Source: CBDFNC01 sp965249895 (lineage in GTDB: Bacteria > Pseudomonadota > Gammaproteobacteria > Enterobacterales > CBDFNC01). From it: a stretch of DNA of 64,000 bases. The stretch's first letter is position 1; each line of letters opens with the position of its first letter. The DNA lies in the NCBI GenBank assembly GCA_965249895.1, contig CBDFNC010000005.1, positions 1,488,001 to 1,552,000 of the forward strand, given 5' to 3'. Made by a program: the position numbers and the translations under genes. The notes below the pieces were generated by a model. That model made no database searches and was not told the DNA's origin. It saw only the letters and a list, made by a program, of their open reading frames with translations. Below are positions 15,499-23,889 of the stretch, piece after piece.

Positions 15499-17565
15499 AT
15501 GCCCAATCTTAACCCCAAAGATTTTACGTTTGTTAACCCGCTAATCGATAATAGCCATTGCGGATTTGTCGTATTAGATAACCAACTTCATTGCCAATAC
15601 ATTAACCCTGTTGTCGCAACCGCTCTGGGCCTCCCTGGGGATGAATATAAAGGACAACATATATCCAAACTGCTGAGTACAGATAGTTACAGTCACCTTT
15701 ATCCCCTTATCAACCAGGCCCTTAGTGGTAAGCAACTACAAAATGAAGTCGAGCTTAAGCTTGGTAAACTCAGCCTGAATGATAAAACCTTCCACTGCTC
15801 TGTATATCCGATTTCAGAACAAGACAATGAATTTGAAGGGGTTGTTTTAAATATTTCCGATGTCACCATTTTGTCCGATACCTCCAAAGCATTGCTGGGA
15901 AGCGAGCAGAGGTATGAGCAGCTTGTACAAATGCTACCGGAAGGATTATGCCTGGTAGAAAACCGCAAAATTGTTTATACCAATCCGGCATTAATTAAAC
16001 TTACCGGCTACAGCAAAGCGCAAATGCTGGGAAACTCTCCTTGCCATTACCTCAAACAGCTAAAAGCCAATACCCAGCTTGATGAAGAACAGTTACAACA
16101 TCTACTCGAAGGCGACAATGAACAGGAGTTTATCCTAGCCGGATGTGCTGGATTGCACTATGTACGCGTTTCACAAAGGGAGATTGAAGTTCTCGGCAAA
16201 AAGGTCAGTCTGATGTTGTTTCACGATATAACCTCAGCCGTGAAACAGCAGCAACGTTTAAATCAGATGGCAAACTTCGATATGCTCACCAGCCTATATA
16301 ATCGCTACGCCTTTACCAAGCATGTCAACGAAGGTATTAGCAGTGATAAGCTGGCCCCGTTTAGCCTGCTGCTTATTGACTTGGACAATTTTAAAGGTGT
16401 CAACGACTGTTTTGGTCATAGCGCAGGAGATAACTTGCTCCAGGAGGTCGCGAATAGGTTGATAACCATTTCACCACAAGACTGCTGTATCGCCCGATTT
16501 GGCGGAGATGAATTTGCTATCCACTTACCAGGCTCTTCTCCGCTGTCAGTCAATACCCTCGCTAAACGGATCCTTACTAAATTAAATCAACCCATGGACC
16601 TGGGTGCTGGAGAAAAGCAGCTATTCTGCTCAATCGGAACCACCCGTTATCCCTGTGATGGCAGTACCGCTGAGACCCTGATCCAGAATGCCGATATCGC
16701 CATGTATCAGGCAAAGTCCAGGGGGAAAAATCAATTTGCAGGTTATGACGAAAAATACCATATCATTGCACGGGAAAAACTTAACCTCGAGCTCGAACTA
16801 CTGAGTGCCATTAAAGAACGTAACTTTACCGTCTTGTACCAACCCAAGGTGGCCACTCTTAGTGGCGAGATTATCGGGGTCGAGTCATTACTGCGTTGGT
16901 TACATCCGCAAATGGGATTGATCAGTCCGGCTCGTTTTGTTCCTATTGCAGAGCAGTCAGGGTTAATCGACAAGATTAGCCAGATATTGTTGGAGCAAGT
17001 GTTTCTCGATTGCAATTACTGGATCAACGCCAAGCTACCCGTTGGTTTAGTTTCTATTAATCTATCACCCTGTCAGTTGGGGCACTCCAAAATTCTGGAC
17101 CTGATCCTCAAACATACCCATCATTCCAGGGTTCCCCCGCAGATGGTGTGTTTTGAGATCACCGAAAATGCTGTGATGGAAAACAGCGAACTGGCTATGT
17201 CCATAATGACCTCCCTGACCGAGGAAGGTTTTTCGCTTTCTTTGGATGATTTTGGCACAGGTTATTCTTCCCTTGCCAACCTGGCCAAATTTCCCGTGGA
17301 AGAGCTTAAAATTGACCGCCGCTTTGTCGCTCAGGTATGCGATCAGGTGGAGCATCTCAGGATCATTGAAACCATCATTAGTCTGGGCAAGATCCTTAAT
17401 ATGCGAGTCATCGCAGAAGGTGTTGAAACCGAGCAACAGGCGGAATTACTCATTGATTATGGAGTCGATGGTCTGCAGGGCTACCATTTTTATAAACCTA
17501 TGCCCAAACATCAGCTAAATGAATTGCTTAAGCAGCAGACCTATAAACTAAGGAGCAAAGGTTAG
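15499..17565 (+). CDS. PAS-PAS-GGDEF-EAL cyclic di-GMP protein
   Basis: A 688-residue soluble sensor. Two PAS domains (about 12-105 and 140-255) precede a GGDEF domain with an intact ARFGGDEF near residue 335 and DLDNFKGVNDCFGHSAGD, then an EAL domain. The usual EAL motif reads ESLLRW here, but the catalytic glutamate is kept, and FEITENAVM, DDFGTGYSSLANL, LKIDRRFV and IAEGVETEQQ are present. Both diguanylate cyclase and phosphodiesterase activities are therefore possible. The inhibitory RxxD site before GGDEF is not kept (SPQD), suggesting no product inhibition. The 3' end overlaps the convergent ubiT by 18 bp. Confidence 0.93.
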   Translation: MPNLNPKDFTFVNPLIDNSHCGFVVLDNQLHCQYINPVVATALGLPGDEYKGQHISKLLSTDSYSHLYPLINQALSGKQLQNEVELKLGKLSLNDKTFHCSVYPISEQDNEFEGVVLNISDVTILSDTSKALLGSEQRYEQLVQMLPEGLCLVENRKIVYTNPALIKLTGYSKAQMLGNSPCHYLKQLKANTQLDEEQLQHLLEGDNEQEFILAGCAGLHYVRVSQREIEVLGKKVSLMLFHDITSAVKQQQRLNQMANFDMLTSLYNRYAFTKHVNEGISSDKLAPFSLLLIDLDNFKGVNDCFGHSAGDNLLQEVANRLITISPQDCCIARFGGDEFAIHLPGSSPLSVNTLAKRILTKLNQPMDLGAGEKQLFCSIGTTRYPCDGSTAETLIQNADIAMYQAKSRGKNQFAGYDEKYHIIAREKLNLELELLSAIKERNFTVLYQPKVATLSGEIIGVESLLRWLHPQMGLISPARFVPIAEQSGLIDKISQILLEQVFLDCNYWINAKLPVGLVSINLSPCQLGHSKILDLILKHTHHSRVPPQMVCFEITENAVMENSELAMSIMTSLTEEGFSLSLDDFGTGYSSLANLAKFPVEELKIDRRFVAQVCDQVEHLRIIETIISLGKILNMRVIAEGVETEQQAELLIDYGVDGLQGYHFYKPMPKHQLNELLKQQTYKLRSKG

Positions 17566-18054
17566 CTTTGCAGTGCTTCCCCGGTATACAAACTCAGAAA
17601 TATGGCTCAATGCCATATTTGCGGTTTGTGGAAGACTATCCATATCAAATGCATCGAGCAAATTTTTAATTTCCAGCCCCAGCTCAGTATCCCCTTCGAT
17701 AGATAGTCTGCGCTGGAAAAACAAGGTGTCTGGATCCTCTTTACGCCCTGCAACCAGCACCAATTCATTGATCCCGGCGCTAAATGTCACGTCCGCCTCG
17801 GCTCTGCTCTCGACAACCACCAACTCTCCTGCCATATTGCTCAAAAACCAATGTAGTTTAAGATCAAAAACTTCTATTTTTAGCCACTTTCCTTGCAAAA
17901 AATCGAGCTCTCCATCGGCTAACGCCTCCCTAAATACGCTATTTAATACCAACTTCAAAACACTTTGCTTTAACTGAAAAGGCGCCAGTTGCAAAGGATA
18001 AGAAAGCAACCTCGGCCCTTTAACCACCAATTGATGATGAAGATCAGACAACAT
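17548..18054 (-). CDS. ubiT: Oxygen-independent ubiquinone biosynthesis accessory factor UbiT
   Basis: A 168-residue SCP2-domain lipid carrier protein needed for anaerobic ubiquinone synthesis together with UbiU and UbiV. The sequence follows E. coli YhbT: GPRLLSYPLQLAPFQLKQSVL, then ALADGELDFLQGKWLKI and the highly conserved ARKxDPDTLFFQRRLxIEGDTELGLxIKNLLDA core (here GRKEDPDTLFFQRRLSIEGD). I prefer the ATG at 18054 by comparison with YhbT. It is divergent from ubiU, and the shared promoter region contains an FNR-like box about 41 bp upstream of the likely ubiT start point. Confidence 0.92.
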   Translation of the reverse strand: MLSDLHHQLVVKGPRLLSYPLQLAPFQLKQSVLKLVLNSVFREALADGELDFLQGKWLKIEVFDLKLHWFLSNMAGELVVVESRAEADVTFSAGINELVLVAGRKEDPDTLFFQRRLSIEGDTELGLEIKNLLDAFDMDSLPQTANMALSHISEFVYRGSTAKLTFAP

Positions 18055-18089
18055 ATATATACCCCAACAGCTTGGTTTAAAAACCACTG

Positions 18090-18130
18090 ATTATAATAGT
18101 TGGGGAAAACCAGAGGATGAAGTAAATCAA
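18090..18130 (-). promoter_or_regulatory. Candidate FNR-activated promoter of ubiT
   Basis: On the minus strand a TATAAT -10 element lies at 18095-18090, and an FNR-like box (ATGAA-GTAA-ATCAA, eight of ten consensus bases) lies at 18117-18130. The box is centred about 41 bp from the start point implied by the -10, the classical class II activator position. E. coli ubiUVT genes are known to be FNR-regulated; here this is an inference. Confidence 0.5.
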
Positions 18131-18230
18131 ATCCCGGTCTGCTTTTTTATACAACTCTGGGGTTACATCAATAAAGTCCACATCCAGCCTGTTTACAATG
18201 CCATCCTGTTCACCATCCACTGGAATTAAC

Positions 18231-19226
18231 ATGGAGTTACTCTGTCCTGCGGGGAACCTCCCCGCCTTAAAAGCCGCCGTAGACAACGGTGCCGATGCGG
18301 TTTATATCGGCTTTAAAGACGCCACCAATGCCAGACATTTCGCCGGTCTGAATTTTAACGAGAAAAAGCTGTTACAAGCTGCCGACTATGTTAAACAGCA
18401 CTGTAGAAAGCTGCATATCGCCATTAACACCTTCGCACACCCTGAAAATCAACCACTTTGGTATCGAGCCGTAGACAAGTGCGCCGAACTGGGCGCCGAC
18501 GCCGTTATTATTGCCGATATAGCCACTCTTGAATATGCCGCCAGGCGCCACCCTCAGTTAGAGCTTCACCTGTCCGTGCAGGCATCGGCAACTAACCTTG
18601 AAGCCATTAATTTTTATCGGGAAAGCTTTGGGATAAAGCGAGTGGTTTTACCCCGTGTATTGTCACTTCATCAGGTAAAGCAGTTAGCACGACAATCGGA
18701 TATTGAGCTGGAAGTTTTTGCCTTTGGCAGTTTATGTATTATGGCGGAAGGGCGTTGCTACCTTTCTTCCTACTTAACGGGGGAGTCACCCAATACCAAA
18801 GGGGCCTGCTCGCCTGCCAAATATGTCCGCTGGCAACAAACAGATCAGCGACTGGAGTCAAGGCTAAACGGTGTGCTTATTGACAGCTATCAGGCAGATG
18901 AAAAGGCAGGTTACCCCACCCTGTGCAAAGGCCGCTTTAAGGTCGACGATAACCTTTATCACGCGCTCGAGGAACCAACCAGCCTGAATACCTTAAGCAT
19001 GCTGCCAGAGCTTTACAACGCCGGCATTAGCGCAGTAAAAATAGAAGGCAGGCAACGCAGCCCGGCTTATGTCGAGCAAATCACCCGGATCTGGCGGCAA
19101 GCCATAGATCAGTGTAAAACCAACCCACAGGCCTTCCACGTTGCACCTCACTGGGATCAGCAACTGGCAAACATTTCAGAAGGCAGCCAAACCACGTTAG
19201 GCGCCTACCACAAAAAATGGCAATAG
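18231..19226 (+). CDS. ubiU: Oxygen-independent ubiquinone hydroxylation protein UbiU (U32 family)
   Basis: A 331-residue U32 protein that forms a heterodimer with UbiV to hydroxylate ubiquinone precursors without oxygen. It begins MELLCPAGNLPALKAAVDNG and contains FAFGSLCIMAEGRCYLSSYL. Cysteines fall at 169, 176, 193 and 232, the positions reported for the 4Fe-4S ligands in E. coli UbiU. Also conserved are SPNTKGACSPAKYVRW and ISAVKIEGRQRSPAYV. The ATG at 18231 has GGAA upstream and fits the family N-terminus. ubiV follows after two bases, so the pair is translationally coupled. Confidence 0.95.
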   Translation: MELLCPAGNLPALKAAVDNGADAVYIGFKDATNARHFAGLNFNEKKLLQAADYVKQHCRKLHIAINTFAHPENQPLWYRAVDKCAELGADAVIIADIATLEYAARRHPQLELHLSVQASATNLEAINFYRESFGIKRVVLPRVLSLHQVKQLARQSDIELEVFAFGSLCIMAEGRCYLSSYLTGESPNTKGACSPAKYVRWQQTDQRLESRLNGVLIDSYQADEKAGYPTLCKGRFKVDDNLYHALEEPTSLNTLSMLPELYNAGISAVKIEGRQRSPAYVEQITRIWRQAIDQCKTNPQAFHVAPHWDQQLANISEGSQTTLGAYHKKWQ

Positions 19227-19228
19227 CG

Positions 19229-20101
19229 ATGAAAATTTCTTTGGGGCCTGTCCTGTATTTCTGGCCAAAACAAAAAATTTAGGACTTTTATCAGAGCGCA
19301 CTGGACAGTGAAGCGGATATTATTTATCTCGGAGAGACAGTGTGTAGCAAAAGGCGCGAGCTCAAAGCAAAGGATTGGATAACCCTGGCTCGCTCCCTGA
19401 CTAATCAGGGGAAACAAATAGTGCTGTCGACCATGGCGTTATTGGAAGCTGCTTCAGAGATCAGGGTGCTGCGTCAACTTTGCGACAATGGTGAGCTACT
19501 TATTGAACCCAACGACATGGCTGCAATTCAGTTAGCCAGCAGGCAATCTTTACCCTTTGTCTGCGGCCCAGCCATCAACTGCTATAACACAGATGCCATC
19601 CAGCTGTTAGTCAACAAGGGGATGACACGCTGGGTAATGCCTGTAGAACTGTCAGCCGACTGGTTAACTCAGATATTACAACAATGCGAACAAAAGGGGA
19701 TCAGAGACCAACTTGAAGTGGAAGTCATGGGTTATGGTCAACTCCCCCTTGCCTATTCGGCACGTTGTTTCACCGCCAGATCGGAAAACCGGGAAAAAGA
19801 CAATTGCGAGCTCTGTTGTATCAAGTATCCCCAGGGGCGGCCAGTTAACACTCAAGAAGATCAGCAAGCTTTTGTTGTTAATGGCATCCAGACTCAATCG
19901 GGATATTATTATAACCTGATCAACGAATTACCGCATATGCAAGGCGTCGACATAATACGTATAAGCCCGAACGCCACCGATTCTCTGGAGCAGGCAAGCC
20001 GGTTTAAACAGCAATTAAAAACACCACAAACAGAGCCCATCATACCGGGTCAATGTAACGGTTATTGGCATAAAATAGCCGGTTTAGAAGTATTGAGGTA
20101 A
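19229..20101 (+). pseudogene. ubiV: UbiV (U32 family), interrupted by an amber codon at position 18
   Basis: Partner of UbiU in oxygen-independent ubiquinone synthesis. From the ATG at 19229 the protein reads MKISLGPVLYFWPKQKI, then TAG at 19280-19282, then continues in the same frame as DFYQSALDSEADIIYLGET. E. coli UbiV has a glutamate at the stop position, so a single GAG-to-TAG change would explain it. The remainder is full length and well conserved, with cysteines at 39, 180, 193 and 197 of the reconstructed 290-residue protein, as required for the Fe-S cluster. A GTG at 19340 (codon 38) has GGAGAG upstream and could restart translation, but that product would lack the first barrel strand. 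Recent nonsense mutation, sequencing error or suppression are the alternatives. Confidence 0.85.
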
Positions 20102-20106
20102 GATTT

Positions 20107-20135
20107 GATGCCCTCTCTATTATAAAGAGGGCATC
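20107..20135. terminator. Hairpin between convergent ubiV and nlpI
   Basis: GATGCCCTCT (20107-20116) and AGAGGGCATC (20126-20135) form a perfect 10-bp stem with a 9-nt loop in the short gap between the two convergent genes. The T-run is poor. Confidence 0.6.
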
Positions 20136-20145
20136 TGTCAGTAAG

Positions 20146-21030
20146 TTATTGAGTCATCGCCTGGGAGCTGGAAAGCAGCAATTCCAGCTCGAGCAATGCA
20201 TACTTGTGCTCGATAAACTCGTAAACATTGTTTGACAAGGCCAATTTAAAATAGCTGGATGCTAAACCCGGATTGCCTTCCTGTAATTGCCACTTCGCCA
20301 GGTAAAAATACGCTTCACATAGGCGTTCTGCCAGCTCCTTGTTGCTTTTAACACCATTTGACACGCCGGAAATAAATGCACTTTCATCCAGTACACCTGT
20401 ATAAAAAGAAACGATCTGCCAACCCCAGTCACTGCCATGGTGCTTAGTCTGATGCTCTTTTAGCCTGATCAAGGCTTGCTCTGGGTTGGTTTTCTTCTCA
20501 ACCAAATAGAGCCAGAGTGCGCGATACGGATCTTTTGGGTCCAGGTTATAAAAAGCGGTTAGATCCTCATGAGCCAATTGTTCCTGACCGGCATAATACA
20601 GGGCGATCCCCCGGTTTAGGTAAGCGTACCCATACTCTGGCGCCAGCTCTAACACGGAATCAAACGCTTCGAAGGCTTCGTCATATTCCTGCATCTGGGT
20701 CAGATAAACACCCAAATAGTTATACGCCTCGGCGAAATCAGGTTTGGCTTTAATCGCCTGGTTAAAATCGAATCGAGCCAGAGAAGTCAGGCCTAGCTTA
20801 TCGTAAGTGGCGCCACGTTCATAAAACAGCAAGGCTAACTTGTCCCTATCTATATCGGGCTCACTAAGCATCTGACCCAGCCGGACCAGCTTTAACTCGT
20901 TTTGATAGCTGACTTGCAACGGTGTCGCCAATACCACAGATTGTGCGCTACGTTTATCAGCCAGGTTGGAACATCCGGTGACAGTGAACGCTAAAAGTAA
21001 ACCGGCTACAGCAAAAAACTTTTTATTCAT
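20146..21030 (-). CDS. nlpI: Lipoprotein NlpI, TPR adaptor of peptidoglycan hydrolase turnover
   Basis: A 294-residue outer-membrane lipoprotein. The signal peptide MNKKFFAVAGLLLAFTVTGCSN ends in a lipobox with the acylated cysteine at position 20. Tetratricopeptide repeats follow, such as ALLFYERGATYDKLGLTSLARFDFNQAI, then PDFAEAYNYLGVYLTQMQEYDEAFEAFDS and GYAYLNRGIALYYAG. NlpI brings the protease Prc to the endopeptidase MepS in E. coli. I start at the ATG at 21030, which has GGAG upstream and places the signal peptide correctly. As in E. coli it lies just downstream of pnp, here after a strong terminator. Confidence 0.92.
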   Translation of the reverse strand: MNKKFFAVAGLLLAFTVTGCSNLADKRSAQSVVLATPLQVSYQNELKLVRLGQMLSEPDIDRDKLALLFYERGATYDKLGLTSLARFDFNQAIKAKPDFAEAYNYLGVYLTQMQEYDEAFEAFDSVLELAPEYGYAYLNRGIALYYAGQEQLAHEDLTAFYNLDPKDPYRALWLYLVEKKTNPEQALIRLKEHQTKHHGSDWGWQIVSFYTGVLDESAFISGVSNGVKSNKELAERLCEAYFYLAKWQLQEGNPGLASSYFKLALSNNVYEFIEHKYALLELELLLSSSQAMTQ

Positions 21031-21094
21031 CAATAATCTCCAAGCTACATGCAGAAGACTCGCCGATCCCCACATTAAAGTAAAGAAGCCAGAT

Positions 21095-21125
21095 AAAAAA
21101 AGGGAGTCTGAGACTCCCTTTTTAA
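21095..21125. terminator. Bidirectional terminator after pnp
   Basis: AGGGAGTC (21101-21108) and GACTCCCT (21112-21119) form an 8-bp stem with a 3-nt loop, flanked by A and T runs. It lies between the pnp stop and the nlpI start on the minus strand. Confidence 0.88.
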
Positions 21126-21158
21126 AGTTTGCTTATTTATTAAGCCAAAAAGCGTCTT

Positions 21159-23282
21159 TTACGCCTCCGGAGCTTGCTCCTGAGGGGCTTCAGCTTCTTT
21201 TGGTAAGGCTTCTTTAATACTCAAACGAACTCGACCCTGACGGTCAACTTCCAGTACCTTAACCTTCACTTCGTCACCCACTTTCAGGTGATCGGCAACG
21301 TTTTGTACCCGTTCCTGACAGATTTGGGAAATATGTACCAAACCATCCTTACCAGGAAGGATATTAACGAATGCACCGAAATCAGCCAGACGTACTACTT
21401 TACCTTCGTAGATAGTACCCACTTCCACTTCTGCAGTCAGCACTTCGATACGCTTTATAGCGTCCGCAGCTTGCTCAGCGCTGGTAGCAGCAATCTTCAC
21501 TGTGCCATCGTCTTCAATTTCGATGGAAGTACCGGTTTCTTCGGTAAGCTGACGGATAGTTGCGCCACCCTTACCGATAACGTCGCGGATCTTGTCGGAG
21601 CTGATCTTTATCTTGTGAATGCGAGGTGCAAACTCAGAGATATCTTCGCGGCCTGCGCTGATCGCCTGGTCCATCACACCCAGAATGTGTAAACGTGCAC
21701 CGCGCGCCTGATTCAGGGCGATTTGCATGATTTCAAGAGTGATACCTTCGATCTTGATATCCATCTGCAGCGCAGTGATACCTTCAGAGCTACCAGCTAC
21801 TTTAAAGTCCATGTCACCAAGATGATCTTCGTCACCCAGGATATCGGAAAGTACCACAAAGTCGTCGCCTTCTTTCACCAGACCCATAGCGATACCAGCC
21901 ACAGATGCTTTCAGCGGTACACCCGCATCCATCAATGCCAGAGAGGTACCACATACGGAAGCCATGGAAGAAGAACCATTAGATTCAGTAATTTCAGAAA
22001 CCACACGTACTGTGTACGGGAATTCTTCAAGGCTAGGCATTACTGCCTGCACACCACGTTTCGCTAAACGACCGTGACCAATTTCACGACGCTTCGGCGA
22101 ACCGATAAAGCCAGTTTCACCAACACAATATGGAGGGAAGTTGTAGTGCAGCATGAAGTGGTTTTTGCTTTCACCCATGATTGAATCAACAATCTGTGCA
22201 TCACGCTCAGTACCAAGCGTTGCAGCAACCAGAGCCTGTGTTTCACCACGAGTAAACAGTGAACTACCGTGAGTACGTGGCAATACGCCTGTCATCACGT
22301 TTAACGCACGGATCATCTCAGGCTCACGGCCATCGATACGTGGCTGACCACTGACGATACGTGTACGAACAACTGATTTTTCCAGGTCGTGGAACAGCTC
22401 GCCCGCTTCCTTGGTGTTTAGTTCGGCATCGGCTTCGGTAAGTTGAGCGATAACATCAGCTTTAATTTCGCTGATGGCGTCATAACGAGCCATTTTTTCA
22501 CTGATCTGGTAAGCTTCAACAACACGCGCTTCCGCGATGTCAGCAATTTTACCTTTAAGTTCAGTGTTTTCCGCTTTTGCTTGCCAATCCCATGCAGGAG
22601 TCGCAACTTCAGCGGCAAATTCATTGATAGCATTAACAACCACTTGCTGCTGTTCGTGACCATATACAACGGCACCCAGCATGACATCTTCAGAAAGGAT
22701 GTCGGCTTCAGATTCCACCATTAGTACGGCGTTTTCTGTACCTGAAACAACCAAATCAAGCTGGCTTTCAGTCAGCTCTTTGGCAGTTGGATTCAGCAGG
22801 AATTCACCATCTTTGTAACCAACACGAGCACAGCCGATTGGACCACTAAATGGAATACCGGAGATAGACAGGGCAGCTGATGCACCAATCATAGCCACAA
22901 CATCAGGGTTAACTTCTGGGTTTACAGAGACCACTGTCGCTACAACTTGGACTTCGTTTTTAAAGCCTTCAGGGAATAGCGGACGGATAGGACGGTCGAT
23001 AAGGCGGGCAATCAGGGTCTCGCCTTCACTAGGACGCCCTTCACGCTTAAAGAATCCACCCGGAATTTTACCTGCCGCGTACGTTTTTTCCTGATAGTTC
23101 ACAGTCAGAGGGAAGAAGTCTTGGCCCTCATTGGCTACTTTCTTACCTACTACTGCTACAAATACAGCAGTATCGTCCATGCTCACCATAACGGCAGCAG
23201 TCGCCTGACGTGCAATAACGCCAGTTTCCAGTGTTACAGTATGTTGGCCATACTGGAACGTTTTAACAATAGGATTCAACAT
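21159..23282 (-). CDS. pnp: Polyribonucleotide nucleotidyltransferase (PNPase)
   Basis: A 707-residue phosphorolytic 3'-5' exoribonuclease, degradosome component and cold-shock factor. Two RNase PH domains are visible: the first from about 10 with AAGKIPGGFFKREGRPSE, the second with TRGETQALVAATLGT, SFTESNGSSSMASVCG-like sequence (EITESNGSSSMASVCGTSLA) and GDEDHLGDMDFKVAGS containing the catalytic aspartates. A KH domain (KIRDVIGKGGATIRQL, GxxG loop) and a C-terminal S1 domain (GKVVRLADFGAFVNILPGKDGLVHISQI) follow. The length is standard. It is the last gene of the metY-nusA-infB-rpsO cluster. Confidence 0.98.
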   Translation of the reverse strand: MLNPIVKTFQYGQHTVTLETGVIARQATAAVMVSMDDTAVFVAVVGKKVANEGQDFFPLTVNYQEKTYAAGKIPGGFFKREGRPSEGETLIARLIDRPIRPLFPEGFKNEVQVVATVVSVNPEVNPDVVAMIGASAALSISGIPFSGPIGCARVGYKDGEFLLNPTAKELTESQLDLVVSGTENAVLMVESEADILSEDVMLGAVVYGHEQQQVVVNAINEFAAEVATPAWDWQAKAENTELKGKIADIAEARVVEAYQISEKMARYDAISEIKADVIAQLTEADAELNTKEAGELFHDLEKSVVRTRIVSGQPRIDGREPEMIRALNVMTGVLPRTHGSSLFTRGETQALVAATLGTERDAQIVDSIMGESKNHFMLHYNFPPYCVGETGFIGSPKRREIGHGRLAKRGVQAVMPSLEEFPYTVRVVSEITESNGSSSMASVCGTSLALMDAGVPLKASVAGIAMGLVKEGDDFVVLSDILGDEDHLGDMDFKVAGSSEGITALQMDIKIEGITLEIMQIALNQARGARLHILGVMDQAISAGREDISEFAPRIHKIKISSDKIRDVIGKGGATIRQLTEETGTSIEIEDDGTVKIAATSAEQAADAIKRIEVLTAEVEVGTIYEGKVVRLADFGAFVNILPGKDGLVHISQICQERVQNVADHLKVGDEVKVKVLEVDRQGRVRLSIKEALPKEAEAPQEQAPEA

Positions 23283-23448
23283 GAATAACCTTAATTATTT
23301 TCGTCTCTTAATTTCGCGCCTAAGTATACTGCATAAGTTTTTGAAAACCTATTAATCCGTAAGGCAATAACGGGTTCAAAACTAATTAGTTGATAAATCG
23401 TTTAGCAAGGTCAAAACAAGGTGCGATTTCATACACAAAGGCGGGATC

Positions 23449-23472
23449 AAAAAAAGGCGCCATCGGCGCCTT
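23449..23472 (-). terminator. rpsO terminator in the rpsO-pnp spacer
   Basis: AAGGCGCC (23454-23461) and GGCGCCTT (23465-23472) form an 8-bp stem with an ATC loop. The adjacent A-run on the plus strand gives a T-run on the minus strand. It partly separates rpsO from pnp, as in E. coli. Confidence 0.85.
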
Positions 23473-23496
23473 ATTAATTTAGCTGGTAGTTCGCTA

Positions 23497-23766
23497 TTAG
23501 CGACGCAGGCCAAGCTTCTGGATCACACCAGTGTAACGACCAACATTCTTACGCTTAAGGTAGTCTAGCAGCTTACGACGCTGGCTAACCATACGTAACA
23601 GACCACGACGGCTGTGGTGATCGTGAATGTGAGTCTGGAAGTGACCTTGCAGGTGGTTGATTTGCGCTGTTAGTAGGGCAACCTGAACTTCAGGGGAACC
23701 AGTATCAGCTTCTTTTAGACCATATTCTGCAACGATTTGAGCTTTAGCTTCTGCACTTAGTGACAT
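23497..23766 (-). CDS. rpsO: 30S ribosomal protein S15
   Basis: An 89-residue small-subunit protein that binds 16S rRNA and helps assemble the platform. The sequence MSLSAEAKAQIVAEYGL, then TGSPEVQVALLTAQINHLQGHF, HDHHSRRGLLRMVSQRRKLLDYL and the end YTGVIQKLGLRR are the family standard. GGAG precedes the ATG. It is transcribed from the operon upstream (truB side) and possibly from its own promoter in the 123-bp gap, and it is followed by a terminator before pnp. Confidence 0.98.
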   Translation of the reverse strand: MSLSAEAKAQIVAEYGLKEADTGSPEVQVALLTAQINHLQGHFQTHIHDHHSRRGLLRMVSQRRKLLDYLKRKNVGRYTGVIQKLGLRR

Positions 23767-23889
23767 AACTACTCCAATAAATATTTAAGTGTGCTTTACC
23801 GCCGATCACTAATTCAGCGGTAAAATGAGGGGCGTATATTACTGCCCAACTAAGCATTTCGCAAGTATAAAAGGTTTATACTACGGGAT

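Noticed and set aside
18148..18153. TATACA as -10 of an FNR-dependent ubiU promoter
   Set aside because: The distance to the FNR-like box gives about -36.5, outside the usual class II position, so only the ubiT side was called.
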